Shown here: piece after piece, positions 26,620 through 36,064 of the stretch | How the letters are laid out: the number at the start of each line of letters is the position of its first letter | Numbering within the stretch: position 1 is the first letter of the stretch | Origin: Bacillota bacterium | GTDB taxonomy: Bacteria; Bacillota; Clostridia; Clostridiales; Clostridiaceae | Direction of reading: 5' to 3' | DNA length: 64,000 nt | Assembly (NCBI GenBank): GCA_023445445.1 | Contig: JAEXLD010000027.1 | Location: forward strand, 15,908 to 79,907 | The notes under the pieces: generated by a model | Database searches by the model: none | What the model was told of the DNA's origin: nothing | What the model saw: the letters and a program-made list of their open reading frames with translations, nothing else | Position numbers and translations under genes: made by a program

Positions 26620-29463
26620 TTATTTTATTATCTTTTCCTCACATTCTGATAGCGTGAACCTTACTTTCTCTACAGAATCATTATCATCTAAAGTCATTAA
26701 TTTTCTTCTATACTTAATATTACAAGTTCCAGCAGTTGTTGCTTTTATCTTAAGTTGGATTAGCTTATTGTCTTCCCAAGCTATATCTACAATAAAACCG
26801 CCTCTTGCCTTTAAGCCCTTAACTTCCCCAGTTTTCCATTCCTTTGGGATTGCTGGCAGTATTTCTATATAGTCTGTATGGCTTTGAATTAGCATTTCTG
26901 CTATTCCTGCTGTGCCTCCAAAGTTCCCATCTATTTGAAATGGTGGATGTACGCAAAATAAATTTGGATATGTTAATTTACTTAATAGAATTTTTAAGTA
27001 CTTATAAGCTAGATCCGACTCCTTTAATCTTGCATAAAAATTAATTATCCAAGCACAACTCCAACCTGTATGTCCTCCCCCTTGTGCTAACCTTCTTGAT
27101 AGAGTATTTTTACAGCCTTCTATTAAAGCTTCATTTTTATATTCTGTAATTTCTTTACCTGGATATAATCCAAAAAGATGAGAAATATGTCTATGTCCCG
27201 GTTCCTTTTCTTCAAAGTCTTTAAACCACTCTTGAATTCCACCGAATTTATTTATTTTATATTTTGGCAGCTTGTCCATGGCAGTTTTTATTTTTTCTCT
27301 AAAGTCTGCCTCTATATTTAATTCCTCACTTGCTTTTATTACATTAGTAAATAAGTCTCTAATTATAGCTATATCCATAGTTGATGATTTACTAGCTGCA
27401 CAAGGTCTTTTTTCATTATCTAAGAAATTATTTTCAGGAGATGTTGATGGAGATGTATTTAAAATTCCATTTTCATCTTCCTTTAACCAGCTTAATAAAA
27501 ATTCTGCTGATTCCTTTATAACAGGATAATATTCCTTAAAAAATTCCTTATCTCTAGTAAAATCATAGTGTTCAAAAATATGTTGGCAAAGCCATGGTCC
27601 TCCCATTGGCCAATATCCCCATTCACAGTTTCCTAAAACTTTATTTGAATATCTCCAAATATCAGAATTATGATTAGCTGTCCAACCATTACAATTAAAT
27701 TCTTCTCTTGCAGTTCTAACTCCTGAAACACTAAGGTCTTTAATCATATTTAGTAAGGGTTCATGACATTCTGGAAGATTACAAACCTCTGCTGGCCAAT
27801 AATTCATTTCTGTATTTATATTTATAGTGTAGTTACTACTCCAAGCTGGTTTTACATCCTCATTCCATATTCCCTGAAGATTTGCTGGTTCACTACTACT
27901 TCTGGAGGAGCTAATTAAAAGATATCTTCCATAGTGAAAATATAAAGTTATTAATGATAAATCATCTTCTCCACTTTTTAATCTTTCAAGTCTTTCATCA
28001 GTGGTAAGTATTTCTTTGTTTATGTTTGTAGCTTGTCCTTCACTATCTTTATATATATTATTTGAGGCTTGTCCATTGATATCATTGTCTTTTTTATCTA
28101 TAGCTTGTCCATCGGCATTATTATATTTCTCTTCTATAGATTGTCCATGAATATACTTATATTCATTACTTATAACTTGTCCACCAGGATTATTCCCTTT
28201 ATCTCTTATATATTGCTCATGAATATCTTTATATCCATTATTTAAGGCTTGTACATAGCTATCATTGTATTTCTTATCCATAGCTTGTCTAGCGCCATTA
28301 TTATATTTCTCTTCTATAGATTGTCCATTGCTACATTTGTCTTCCTTACTTGCAGCTTGTCCCTCGCTATTTTCATCTATGTATCTCCACGCTTGTCCCT
28401 CATTGTTTTCATCTGGGTATCCTAATGCTTGTCCTTCACTATCTTTAGATTCATTACTTATAGCTTGTCCCCTACTATCTTTTCCAATTGATAATGAGTT
28501 AATATTTGTATTAGACATTGGCCGTGTACTATCAGCCATAACCTCTTCTCCTAACTTAAAATCAACCCTAGAAAATAATTCAGTATATTCCTTTAAATGA
28601 TTATTAAACAATTCATTATAAGATAACTTACCTGCCTTATTTATAATTATCTTACTTAAGGCTTCTTCATTTCTTCCAAGAGAGCCTTGCATTACACTAA
28701 AATTTTCAAAATTAGTGCTTGCTGATAAAATTAAAACTACTTCAGTAGCATTCCTAACCTCTAATATATCTTCATTTATACTAATATCACCATGAGTATT
28801 TTTAACTTTTAACCTTACACAAAATTTTGTTCCTAAATTGCCTTCCTCATCATAAATAATAGTTTTATTATCTACATAGCTAGGTAAATTATCTATTGGT
28901 GTTATCCCTGTTAATTTAAGTCCTGCTTCTCCATCCTTATAAGATTTACTTTTTAACAAACTCTTTAATCTTACATCAAAATTAAGGGTTCCCTCTTTGT
29001 TTGATGTTATCTTCATTACTAAAACCTTATCTTCTGCTGAAACAAAGGTTTCTCTTTTAATTTCTATATTTCCCACAATATACTTTGCTGTTACTAAGGC
29101 CTTTTCTAAATCTAATTCTCTAGAATAATTACTAAAACTCTTATCTTTATAATAAAAGTCTAACAATAAATCTCCTAGTGGTGCATAGGATTCAGTATAG
29201 GATGATAACATCTTTTCATTTATTATTTCTTGAGCTTCATAATATTTTTCATTATCTATTAGATCTCTTACTTCTTCTAAATAATCCTTACTACTATAAT
29301 TAGTTTTATCCTTTGGAAAGCCTGTCCACAAGGTATCCTCATTTAAGGCTATTCTTTCATTAAATACTTGTCCTAATACCATAGCTCCTAGAGTTCCATT
29401 TCCAAGAGGAAGTCCATCTACCCATTTATCTGCTGGTTTCTTGTACCAAAGCTTCTTACTCAT
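26620..29463 (-). CDS. GH95 alpha-L-fucosidase interrupted by a 12-residue repeat array
   Basis: A 947-residue cytoplasmic fucosidase, about 170 longer than the family's usual 750-800. The N-terminal beta-sandwich (residues 4 to about 310) is followed by an insertion at residues 320-485 holding 13 motif copies (mostly GQA) spaced exactly 12 residues. The helical linker resumes at TTDERLERLKSGEDD and the (alpha/alpha)6 barrel follows. Family motifs PANLQGIWN, NTEMNYWPAE (catalytic Asn pair region) and FQIDGNFGGTAG (catalytic Asp) are intact, so activity is expected. GH95 enzymes cleave terminal alpha-1,2-fucose (or alpha-L-galactose). It is third in an operon after GH31 and GH3, starting six bases past the GH3 stop with no strong ribosome binding site, so translation is probably coupled. 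Confidence 0.93.
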   Translation of the reverse strand: MSKKLWYKKPADKWVDGLPLGNGTLGAMVLGQVFNERIALNEDTLWTGFPKDKTNYSSKDYLEEVRDLIDNEKYYEAQEIINEKMLSSYTESYAPLGDLLLDFYYKDKSFSNYSRELDLEKALVTAKYIVGNIEIKRETFVSAEDKVLVMKITSNKEGTLNFDVRLKSLLKSKSYKDGEAGLKLTGITPIDNLPSYVDNKTIIYDEEGNLGTKFCVRLKVKNTHGDISINEDILEVRNATEVVLILSASTNFENFSVMQGSLGRNEEALSKIIINKAGKLSYNELFNNHLKEYTELFSRVDFKLGEEVMADSTRPMSNTNINSLSIGKDSRGQAISNESKDSEGQALGYPDENNEGQAWRYIDENSEGQAASKEDKCSNGQSIEEKYNNGARQAMDKKYNDSYVQALNNGYKDIHEQYIRDKGNNPGGQVISNEYKYIHGQSIEEKYNNADGQAIDKKDNDINGQASNNIYKDSEGQATNINKEILTTDERLERLKSGEDDLSLITLYFHYGRYLLISSSRSSSEPANLQGIWNEDVKPAWSSNYTININTEMNYWPAEVCNLPECHEPLLNMIKDLSVSGVRTAREEFNCNGWTANHNSDIWRYSNKVLGNCEWGYWPMGGPWLCQHIFEHYDFTRDKEFFKEYYPVIKESAEFLLSWLKEDENGILNTSPSTSPENNFLDNEKRPCAASKSSTMDIAIIRDLFTNVIKASEELNIEADFREKIKTAMDKLPKYKINKFGGIQEWFKDFEEKEPGHRHISHLFGLYPGKEITEYKNEALIEGCKNTLSRRLAQGGGHTGWSCAWIINFYARLKESDLAYKYLKILLSKLTYPNLFCVHPPFQIDGNFGGTAGIAEMLIQSHTDYIEILPAIPKEWKTGEVKGLKARGGFIVDIAWEDNKLIQLKIKATTAGTCNIKYRRKLMTLDDNDSVEKVRFTLSECEEKIIK
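28031..28470 (-). repeat. In-frame 36-bp tandem array inside the GH95 gene
   Basis: GCTTGTCC or close variants (GGACAAGC on the coding strand, Gly-Gln-Ala) recur at 28031, 28067, 28103, 28139, 28175, 28211, 28247, 28283, 28319, 28355, 28391, 28427 and 28463, always 36 bases apart. The 27 bases between differ, but units five apart resemble each other (IEEKYNN, then DKKxND, then NNxYKD), giving a 180-bp higher-order period. It encodes a hydrophilic stretch of about 146 residues (332-478). Confidence 0.95.
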
Positions 29464-29469
29464 AATATT

Positions 29470-31593
29470 TTAGAATTCATAACCCCTTTCTAAATTTACT
29501 TCTTCCTTTAATAATATATTGTCTGAAGATGAGCCAACTAAAATATTAAATCTTCCACTTTCTACAGTCCAAACTTTCTTTTCTTCATTATAAAAAGCGA
29601 AATCCTTCTTATTTAAATGTATTTTTACCCTCTTACTTTCATTCACTTCTAAATTGATTTTTTCAAAGCCCTTTAATTCCATATTAGGTCTCTTTAAAGT
29701 AGCTTCTAAATCATTTATATAAAATTGTACAACTTCTGCACCCTTTACTTTTCCTACATTAGTTAAGTCTAAGGATACAGTAACATCAATATCATTTTCT
29801 AATTCATTAACTTTTACCTTTAAGTTATCATATTTAAAGTCTGTATAGGATAAACCATGTCCAAAAGCAAATAATGGTTTAACATCATAGGTTGAAAAAT
29901 ATCTATATCCTACAAATATATCTTCATCATATCTAACCTTTTCTCCCCCTGGGAATTCTCCAAGACTATGAGCTGGTGAATCCTCTAATCTAACTGGAAC
30001 AGTATAAGATAATTTTCCTGATGGGTTTACATCTCCAAATATTACTTCTGCAAGGGCTTTTCCACCCTCCATCCCATTATAAGAAGTTTGGATAATTGCC
30101 TTTGCCTCTTGCGCAAAGCTTGCCATATCCACTGGTGAACCTGTTGATATAACTAAGACAGTATTTTTATTAATCTTTAATAATTCATTTATAACTTCAT
30201 CTTGTTTATAAGGAAGTAACATATTTGTTTTATCATTACCTTCACTATCTATATTTACTACATCATCATCTTTACTTGACCGTAAGGCATTTTCATATAA
30301 TTCAAAGTTTTCCTTAGTATGTTTTAATCCTCCAACAAATACTACTGCATCAGAGTTTTTAGCTAATTCTATTGCTTCCCTTAAAACTTCTTCTCTTTCC
30401 TCTTCATTATTAGTGTATCCTCTTGCATATTTTACTTCTGTATTTCCACCTAGTTTCATTTTTAATCCAAGAAGTGGAGTTATTTCATATAAAGCCTTAA
30501 TTTCCGCTGAACCTCCACCTAATGAATGTCTTATATCTGCATTTTCTCCTATAACTGCTATTTTCTTTAATTCTTTTTCCTTTAATGGAAGTATATTATC
30601 TTCATTCTTTAATAAAATTATTGATTCTCTAGCTATTTCTAAAGATTTTTCTCTATTTTCATAGCTATTATATTCTCCTTTTTTTCTATCTTCAGAAAAC
30701 ATTTTTAATCTATACATTAGTTTTAATATATTTCTTATTTTCTCATCTATAATTTTTTCCTTCACTATCCCACTTTTTACTGCATGTATCATTGGATTTG
30801 CAAAGAAATATTCATCAAAATTATAAGTTACAGACATTTCTATATCCAGTCCACCTTCTGCAGCATCTTTAGTATCATGAACTCCAGACCAATCTGATAT
30901 TACTACTCCATCAAAGCCCCATTCATCTCTTAGAATTTCTTTAAGAAGCTTTAGATTATGACAACAATACTGATCCCATATTTTATTGTAAGCACCCATT
31001 ATAGAATAAGCATTACCTTCCTTTACTGCTGCTTCAAAGGCTGGAAAATATATCTCTCTAAGGGCTCTATCACTTACTACAACATCTACATTTAATCTTT
31101 CTGTTTCTTGATTATTAACTGCAAAATGTTTTACACAAACTGCTACGTCATTTTCTTGAACACCCTTTATATATGGAACTGCCATTTCCTTTGTTAAATA
31201 TGGATCTTCAGACATATATTCAAAATTTCTTCCACACAGTGGGCTTCTAATTATATTGATTCCTGGAGCTAGTATTACATCCTTCCCCCTACCTCTTGCT
31301 TCATTTCCTAGTACATATCCTTCCTTATATGCAAGGTCCCTATTCCAAGTTGATGCCAAGGAAGTGTTACATGGAAGATATGAAACATAATCATCAGAAT
31401 ATCCATAAGGAACCCAACTATCATCTGGGAATTCATTTCTTACTCCCATTGGACCATCTGCCATTTTTAATGGTTTTATTTCTAGTCTTTCAACACCTTC
31501 TGTTCTAAAAAGCCCAGCACCATGTATCATTCCAATCTTTTCTTCTAATGTAAGGGATTTTATTAGTTCTTCTATTTTATTTTCATTTATCAT
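29470..31593 (-). CDS. GH3 family beta-glucosidase
   Basis: A 707-residue cytoplasmic GH3 enzyme with the three usual domains: TIM barrel (about 1-290), alpha/beta sandwich (about 315-560) and C-terminal fibronectin-III-like domain (about 600-700). The nucleophile is Asp234 in VISDWSG, and the sugar-binding KHFAVNNQE motif is present upstream of it. It is second in the GH31-GH3-GH95 operon, with AAGGAGG before the ATG. Substrate within GH3 (beta-glucoside, beta-xyloside) is uncertain; in a xyloglucan pathway it would trim the exposed glucan backbone. Confidence 0.92.
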   Translation of the reverse strand: MINENKIEELIKSLTLEEKIGMIHGAGLFRTEGVERLEIKPLKMADGPMGVRNEFPDDSWVPYGYSDDYVSYLPCNTSLASTWNRDLAYKEGYVLGNEARGRGKDVILAPGINIIRSPLCGRNFEYMSEDPYLTKEMAVPYIKGVQENDVAVCVKHFAVNNQETERLNVDVVVSDRALREIYFPAFEAAVKEGNAYSIMGAYNKIWDQYCCHNLKLLKEILRDEWGFDGVVISDWSGVHDTKDAAEGGLDIEMSVTYNFDEYFFANPMIHAVKSGIVKEKIIDEKIRNILKLMYRLKMFSEDRKKGEYNSYENREKSLEIARESIILLKNEDNILPLKEKELKKIAVIGENADIRHSLGGGSAEIKALYEITPLLGLKMKLGGNTEVKYARGYTNNEEEREEVLREAIELAKNSDAVVFVGGLKHTKENFELYENALRSSKDDDVVNIDSEGNDKTNMLLPYKQDEVINELLKINKNTVLVISTGSPVDMASFAQEAKAIIQTSYNGMEGGKALAEVIFGDVNPSGKLSYTVPVRLEDSPAHSLGEFPGGEKVRYDEDIFVGYRYFSTYDVKPLFAFGHGLSYTDFKYDNLKVKVNELENDIDVTVSLDLTNVGKVKGAEVVQFYINDLEATLKRPNMELKGFEKINLEVNESKRVKIHLNKKDFAFYNEEKKVWTVESGRFNILVGSSSDNILLKEEVNLERGYEF

Positions 31594-31616
31594 AATTTTT
31601 CCTCCTTATTAATCTT

Positions 31617-31652
31617 TTAGCCCCAGCAAACTTATAGGTAAACTGAGGCTAA
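31617..31652. other. Hairpin in the GH31-GH3 spacer
   Basis: TTAGCCCCAG and CTGAGGCTAA form a 10-bp stem with one mismatch in the 63-base gap between the GH31 and GH3 genes. A T-run follows only on the plus strand, so it is unlikely to terminate the minus-strand operon. It may mark mRNA processing or uneven expression. Confidence 0.5.
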
Positions 31653-31656
31653 TTTT

Positions 31657-33990
31657 TTATTTAAGAGTTATTGTAATTTTATTAGTATTAGGAATTAATC
31701 TAATTCCCTCTTTATCTTCCTTAGCATCTGCACCTTCTACATTTTCTATATTAAATACACCATTTATTAATATGCTGTAGCTTTCCTTAGCTTCTACATC
31801 AAAAGTAATAGTGTTATTTACCTTTAATGCTTTTGCTCTTAATACTACAGAGGCATTTTCATTTACTACTTCTACATAAGCTTCTTTATTATCTATTAAA
31901 TTAAATACCTTTAAAGTTACATCTTTTCCATAATCATAGTTTGGTACAGTATCAACTGCTCCAACTGGAATAATACTATTTTCCTTTACCATCATTGGAA
32001 TACTTAAATATCCATGTTTTTCTCTAATCCATTTTCCACCTTCATATACTTTTCCAGTTATAAAGTTAGTCCATTTTCCTTGTGGTAAATAATATTCTGC
32101 TATTCCTTCTGAATTAAAAATTGGTGCCACTAAAATATTATCTCCAAGCATATATTGTCTATCTAAGTATCTACAAGTTGGGTCATCTTGATTTTCTAAT
32201 ATCATAGACCTCATTACTGGCAGACCCTTAATTGATGCATCAAAAGAAGTTTTAAATAAATATGGCATAATGCTACATTTTAATTTTGTAAAGAATCTAA
32301 CTACATCACAGGATTCTTCATCATAAAGCCATGGCACTCTATAGGATGTACTTCCATGTAATCTACTATGGGATGATAATAGTCCAAAGGCTGCCCATCT
32401 TTTATATACATCTGGTGTAGATGTGCTTTCAAAGCCTCCAATATCATGACTCCAGAAACCAAAGCCTGACATACCTAGTGATAATCCACCTCTTAAGCTT
32501 TCTGCCATTGATTCATAATCTGAAGTACAGTCTCCACCCCAATGTACAGGGAATTGTTGTCCACCTGCTGTTGCTGATCTTGCAAATAATACTGCTTCTT
32601 TTTCTCCCTTAACTTCTTTTATTACATCAAATACTACTTTATTATAGATTTGGGTATAGTAGTTATGCATTTTTTCTGGATCTGATCCATCAAAGTACTT
32701 ACAGTTAGTTGGTATTCTTTCGCCAAAGTCTGTTTTAAAACAATCTACTCCCATATCCATAAGAGCTTTTAGTTTATCTCCATACCATTTGCAGGCATCA
32801 GGATTTGTAAAGTCTACAATAGCCATTCCAGGTTGCCACATATCATATTGCCATACATCACCATTTTTCTTTTTAATAAAGTATCCATTCTCTTTACCTT
32901 CAGCAAATAATGATGATTCTTGAGCAATATATGGATTTATCCATACACAAATCTTTAATCCCTTTTCCTTTAATCTCTTTATCATTCCTATTGGATCTGG
33001 GAAAACTCTATCATCCCATTCAAAGTTACACCAATTAAAGTCCTTCATCCAGAAGCAATCAAAATGGAATACATGAAGTGGAATTTCTCTACTTGCCATT
33101 CCATCTACAAATTCATTAACTGTTTTCTCATCATAATTAGTTGTAAAGGAAGTAGTAAGCCATAATCCAAAGGACCATGATGGTGGTAATGCTGGTTTAC
33201 CAGTTAGGCTTGTATAGTTTTCTAAAACTTCCTTCATATCATTTCCTGTAATTATATAATAATCTAAACATTCCCCGGTCACACTAAATTGTACCTTTGT
33301 AACAAGCTCTGAACCTACTTCAAAGGATACTCTTTCTGGATGATTTACAAATACTCCATATCCCTTATTAGTTATATAAAAAGGAATATTTTTATAGCTT
33401 TGCTCTGTACTCGTTCCACCATCTTCATTCCATATATCAATAGATTGTCCATTCTTAATAAAAGGAGTAAATCTTTCTCCTAATCCATATACAGCTTCTC
33501 CCACAGATAGGCTTAGCTGATCTCTCATATAGGCTTTAGTAACTTCTTCATCTAAGAACTTTGTTCCACCTTCTTTTAAATAAGCTGAGCTTCTATTAGC
33601 ACTCTTAGTTAAATACTTATCTCCATTATAAAATTCCATTGAAAAGTTATTTTTATTTATCTTTACATTTAAATCCCCTGATTTAACTGTGATTAATTCT
33701 TCATTTTCCTCTGTTAATATACCTAGTTCTTCTTTCTTCACATCAAAATGTGGGCCTAAATCTTCTGCTCCCATATAGTGATATGCTCTTATTCTAAGAA
33801 CATTTTCAAGGGGTGATGAAATCTTATATGTTATAACAGGCCCCCCTAAAGTGGCTCCTCTATGATTAATTCTATTGCATGGAGAATACATAGTTAAAAC
33901 CTTTTCATTTTTATCAGTACTATATACTTCTTCTGGGCTAAATCTTGTAATTCCATCTTTATTTAGCCAACATCCATTACTAAATTTCAT
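31657..33990 (-). CDS. GH31 alpha-xylosidase (YicI-like)
   Basis: A 777-residue cytoplasmic GH31 enzyme, close in length to E. coli YicI. The catalytic nucleophile is Asp421 in CFKTDFGERIP, a motif that separates alpha-xylosidases from alpha-glucosidases, and the acid/base is Asp487 in HWGGDC. The order is N-terminal beta-sandwich (about 1-240), barrel (about 250-590) and C-terminal sandwich domains. It is first in the GH31-GH3-GH95 operon. YicI-type enzymes release alpha-1,6-xylose from the non-reducing end of xyloglucan oligosaccharides (isoprimeverose unit), consistent with the neighbouring enzymes. Confidence 0.93.
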   Translation of the reverse strand: MKFSNGCWLNKDGITRFSPEEVYSTDKNEKVLTMYSPCNRINHRGATLGGPVITYKISSPLENVLRIRAYHYMGAEDLGPHFDVKKEELGILTEENEELITVKSGDLNVKINKNNFSMEFYNGDKYLTKSANRSSAYLKEGGTKFLDEEVTKAYMRDQLSLSVGEAVYGLGERFTPFIKNGQSIDIWNEDGGTSTEQSYKNIPFYITNKGYGVFVNHPERVSFEVGSELVTKVQFSVTGECLDYYIITGNDMKEVLENYTSLTGKPALPPSWSFGLWLTTSFTTNYDEKTVNEFVDGMASREIPLHVFHFDCFWMKDFNWCNFEWDDRVFPDPIGMIKRLKEKGLKICVWINPYIAQESSLFAEGKENGYFIKKKNGDVWQYDMWQPGMAIVDFTNPDACKWYGDKLKALMDMGVDCFKTDFGERIPTNCKYFDGSDPEKMHNYYTQIYNKVVFDVIKEVKGEKEAVLFARSATAGGQQFPVHWGGDCTSDYESMAESLRGGLSLGMSGFGFWSHDIGGFESTSTPDVYKRWAAFGLLSSHSRLHGSTSYRVPWLYDEESCDVVRFFTKLKCSIMPYLFKTSFDASIKGLPVMRSMILENQDDPTCRYLDRQYMLGDNILVAPIFNSEGIAEYYLPQGKWTNFITGKVYEGGKWIREKHGYLSIPMMVKENSIIPVGAVDTVPNYDYGKDVTLKVFNLIDNKEAYVEVVNENASVVLRAKALKVNNTITFDVEAKESYSILINGVFNIENVEGADAKEDKEGIRLIPNTNKITITLK

Positions 33991-34111
33991 AACTTCTCAC
34001 ATCCTTATTTAATTATTTAAAATACACATTTATTATCTCATTGTAATTATACATAATAATAACTTTTTCTTATACCTAGTAAATTTCACTTATTTTATAT
34101 TAATTTTTATT

Positions 34112-34140
34112 TATACTGTAAATATTTGGTCCCCTGGGGT
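34112..34140 (+). repeat. Single CCCCWGGGG repeat unit in a divergent spacer
   Basis: TATACTGTAAATATTTGGT followed by CCCCTGGGG (34131-34139). It lies between the GH31 start and the YcxB-like gene start and is the only copy clearly in a divergent promoter region. Confidence 0.75.
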
Positions 34141-34226
34141 GCAATAATTTACATTTCTATAAATTCTTTATATAATGCACATTTTCCTGTATAATAAAGG
34201 AAATAAATTTATAAAGGAGAAACTAA

Positions 34227-34730
34227 ATGTATTGCTATAAATTAACTAATAGTGCTGATTTTGAAATGACTTATAAAAAATATATTAAAAAATCCCTATT
34301 AAAGAATAGCTTAATTCTTGTATGTATAGCTAATATTGGTATTTTTTTGTTTTCCATTTTTATGTTAGTCCCCTTAAAGCTACCAATGGAAATTCTTTCA
34401 GCTATACTCACCCTTTCTTTATTCTTAGAGTTTTTTATATTTGCCATATCCTACAGAAATGAATGTAAAAAATTATTAACTACTGTATCTAATGATGAAG
34501 TAGCTATATCCTTTGATGAAGAAGGAATTTATTTTGAAAGTTCTAATACCTTAAGACATATTAAATGGTCATCAGTAAGTAATGCTATTGTAAATGAGGA
34601 TAGTTTAATATTTTATTATAAACTTATTGGACTACCTGGAAACTTCTTTTTTTTAAAATTCTTTGATGTTGAAAGAGAAGTGTTAATTGAAGATGTGGAA
34701 AAATATATTAAGGTAAGGAGGTTTAAATAA
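34227..34730 (+). CDS. YcxB-like membrane protein
   Basis: A 167-residue protein with two adjacent membrane segments (about 28-50 and 58-76) and a C-terminal beta-rich YcxB-like domain (about 95-155: IYFESSNTLRHIKWSSVSNAI and YKLIGLPGNFFFL). The family is uncharacterised. AAAGGAGAAACTAA precedes the ATG. The stop overlaps the start of the next, similar membrane protein by one base (TAATG), so both are made together. Confidence 0.7.
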   Translation: MYCYKLTNSADFEMTYKKYIKKSLLKNSLILVCIANIGIFLFSIFMLVPLKLPMEILSAILTLSLFLEFFIFAISYRNECKKLLTTVSNDEVAISFDEEGIYFESSNTLRHIKWSSVSNAIVNEDSLIFYYKLIGLPGNFFFLKFFDVEREVLIEDVEKYIKVRRFK

Positions 34731-35755
34731 TGAAATTTGAATTTAAACCCAGTGATTATAACCTTAGTTTAAGAGAGTATTTAGTATATATAAATAAAAC
34801 TTCTCCGATTATTACTCTATATCTAAAAACTATTACAGCTCCTTTTTTAATACTGGCATTTTCCTTGATTACTTATATATTATCTCAAGAATATAGGTAT
34901 CTTATCTATACAATTCCATTTGTTATTGTAATTTTTCTCCTTTGCTATTTATTGTTTTTATTAGTACTTAAATTAAGAAGAAGAAAAGCAATAAAAAATA
35001 CTAAATTACTTTGTGATATTGAGAGTACTTTTTACTTTACTATAGAGGATGGTTATTTAATAAGAGAAAATGAATTTACTTTTCTTAAAACTAAGTTAAG
35101 TGAAGTTAAAAGTATTAAGCTTTTAAAGCATGGATTAATTTTATCCATTGAGAATGCTAAACTTTCACCCTTTATTCCAAAGGCTGCTTTACCTATTGCC
35201 TTAGAGGAATTTCTATCATTACTTATTAATGAAAATAGTTCTCTTATTGTATTAGATGAATTTAAAAGATTAAAGAAGAAATCTAAAAGGCTATATGCTA
35301 TTTTAGTATTTACAATTTTATTATCCTTTGTCGCTAGCTTTTTTATTGGAAAGTATAACTTTAAAAGGTATCCTTTAATACCTAATAGTGATTTAATTAA
35401 GCAAAGCGACAATACTTTTCTTTATGAAAATGAAGATATAGGAATTTCAATAAACTTTCCAAGTACTTGGGAAAATAAATTTGGTATTGAAGAAAAGGCG
35501 GATAGAATAAATGTTTATTACCTTCCAGATGGAAATCAAAGTCATGATACTACTTTATTATTTTCAATAAGAGGTGTAGGAGCTATTTTTGATAACCTTA
35601 GTCTTAATGTTATTAAAACTGAGGGACTATATTTATTTGTTGGCCCTACTAAAATAGACCTAAGAGATGGTTCAAAAGAATATTTAGAATATATTGAGCT
35701 ATATAATGATATAGAAAAAATAAAAATAAAAGAAAATGACTATTATCATATTTAA
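34730..35755 (+). CDS. Membrane protein with YcxB-like domain and C-terminal extracellular region
   Basis: A 341-residue protein with the same opening as its partner (residues 1-10, then two membrane segments at about 35-57 and 62-84). A cytoplasmic YcxB-like region follows (about 100-165), then a third membrane segment (about 188-208) and a C-terminal outside domain of 130 residues beginning NFKRYPLIPNSDL. That last part resembles small secreted domains with an EDIGISINFPSTW motif. Function unknown. The pair likely forms a membrane complex. Confidence 0.65.
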   Translation: MKFEFKPSDYNLSLREYLVYINKTSPIITLYLKTITAPFLILAFSLITYILSQEYRYLIYTIPFVIVIFLLCYLLFLLVLKLRRRKAIKNTKLLCDIESTFYFTIEDGYLIRENEFTFLKTKLSEVKSIKLLKHGLILSIENAKLSPFIPKAALPIALEEFLSLLINENSSLIVLDEFKRLKKKSKRLYAILVFTILLSFVASFFIGKYNFKRYPLIPNSDLIKQSDNTFLYENEDIGISINFPSTWENKFGIEEKADRINVYYLPDGNQSHDTTLLFSIRGVGAIFDNLSLNVIKTEGLYLFVGPTKIDLRDGSKEYLEYIELYNDIEKIKIKENDYYHI

Positions 35756-36064
35756 TTAACATTCCTTATTATTGTATTAATTTCTAATAAGTGTTAAACT
35801 ATAAATATACAAATTATTAACTATAATTTTCTTTAATTTACTAGTTTTACTTTCTTATTATTTCGTTAAGAAAGTAAATATTTATATTAAGACTGCTAAT
35901 ATTGAATCATCTACTAGAGTTGAAGCTATGTTAGTAAAATACTAAAGAAATTAATTAATATGATTCTATATAAGCAAAGGCGGTCTAAGGACTGCCTTTG
36001 TCTATTTATTTTATAATTTATTTAACATTATTATGCTATTGGATAATAAAAGAGGGGTGAAAAA
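35756..36064. other. Gene-free spacer with a short coding-like remnant
   Basis: A 309-base AT-rich gap. An open tail at about 35880-35944 reads TANIESSTRVEAMLVKY and then a stop; it has no start and could be the end of a lost gene. The rest, apart from the hairpin at 35975-36000, shows only an ACTTTCTTA/TAAGAAAGT inverted repeat near 35849-35878. Confidence 0.3.
35975..36012 (+). terminator. Terminator-like hairpin
   Basis: CAAAGGCGGTC (35975-35985) pairs with GACTGCCTTTG (35990-36000), one G-U pair and a four-base loop, followed by TCTATTTATTTT. It is about 220 bases past the YcxB-like operon and just before the NlpC/P60 gene. Confidence 0.6.

Noticed and set aside
28031..28470. CRISPR array (constant motif with regular 36-bp spacing)
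   Set aside because: The constant part is only about 8 bases, the rest varies gradually, everything stays in frame with the fucosidase, and no cas genes are near.
28265..28600. Plus-strand ORF of 111 residues with repeated ACPSLF
   Set aside because: It is antisense to the GH95 repeat array; its periodicity is a by-product of the 36-bp units, and it has no ribosome binding site.
35975..36000. tRNA or small RNA gene
   Set aside because: Only one hairpin is present, with no cloverleaf arms; it fits a terminator.
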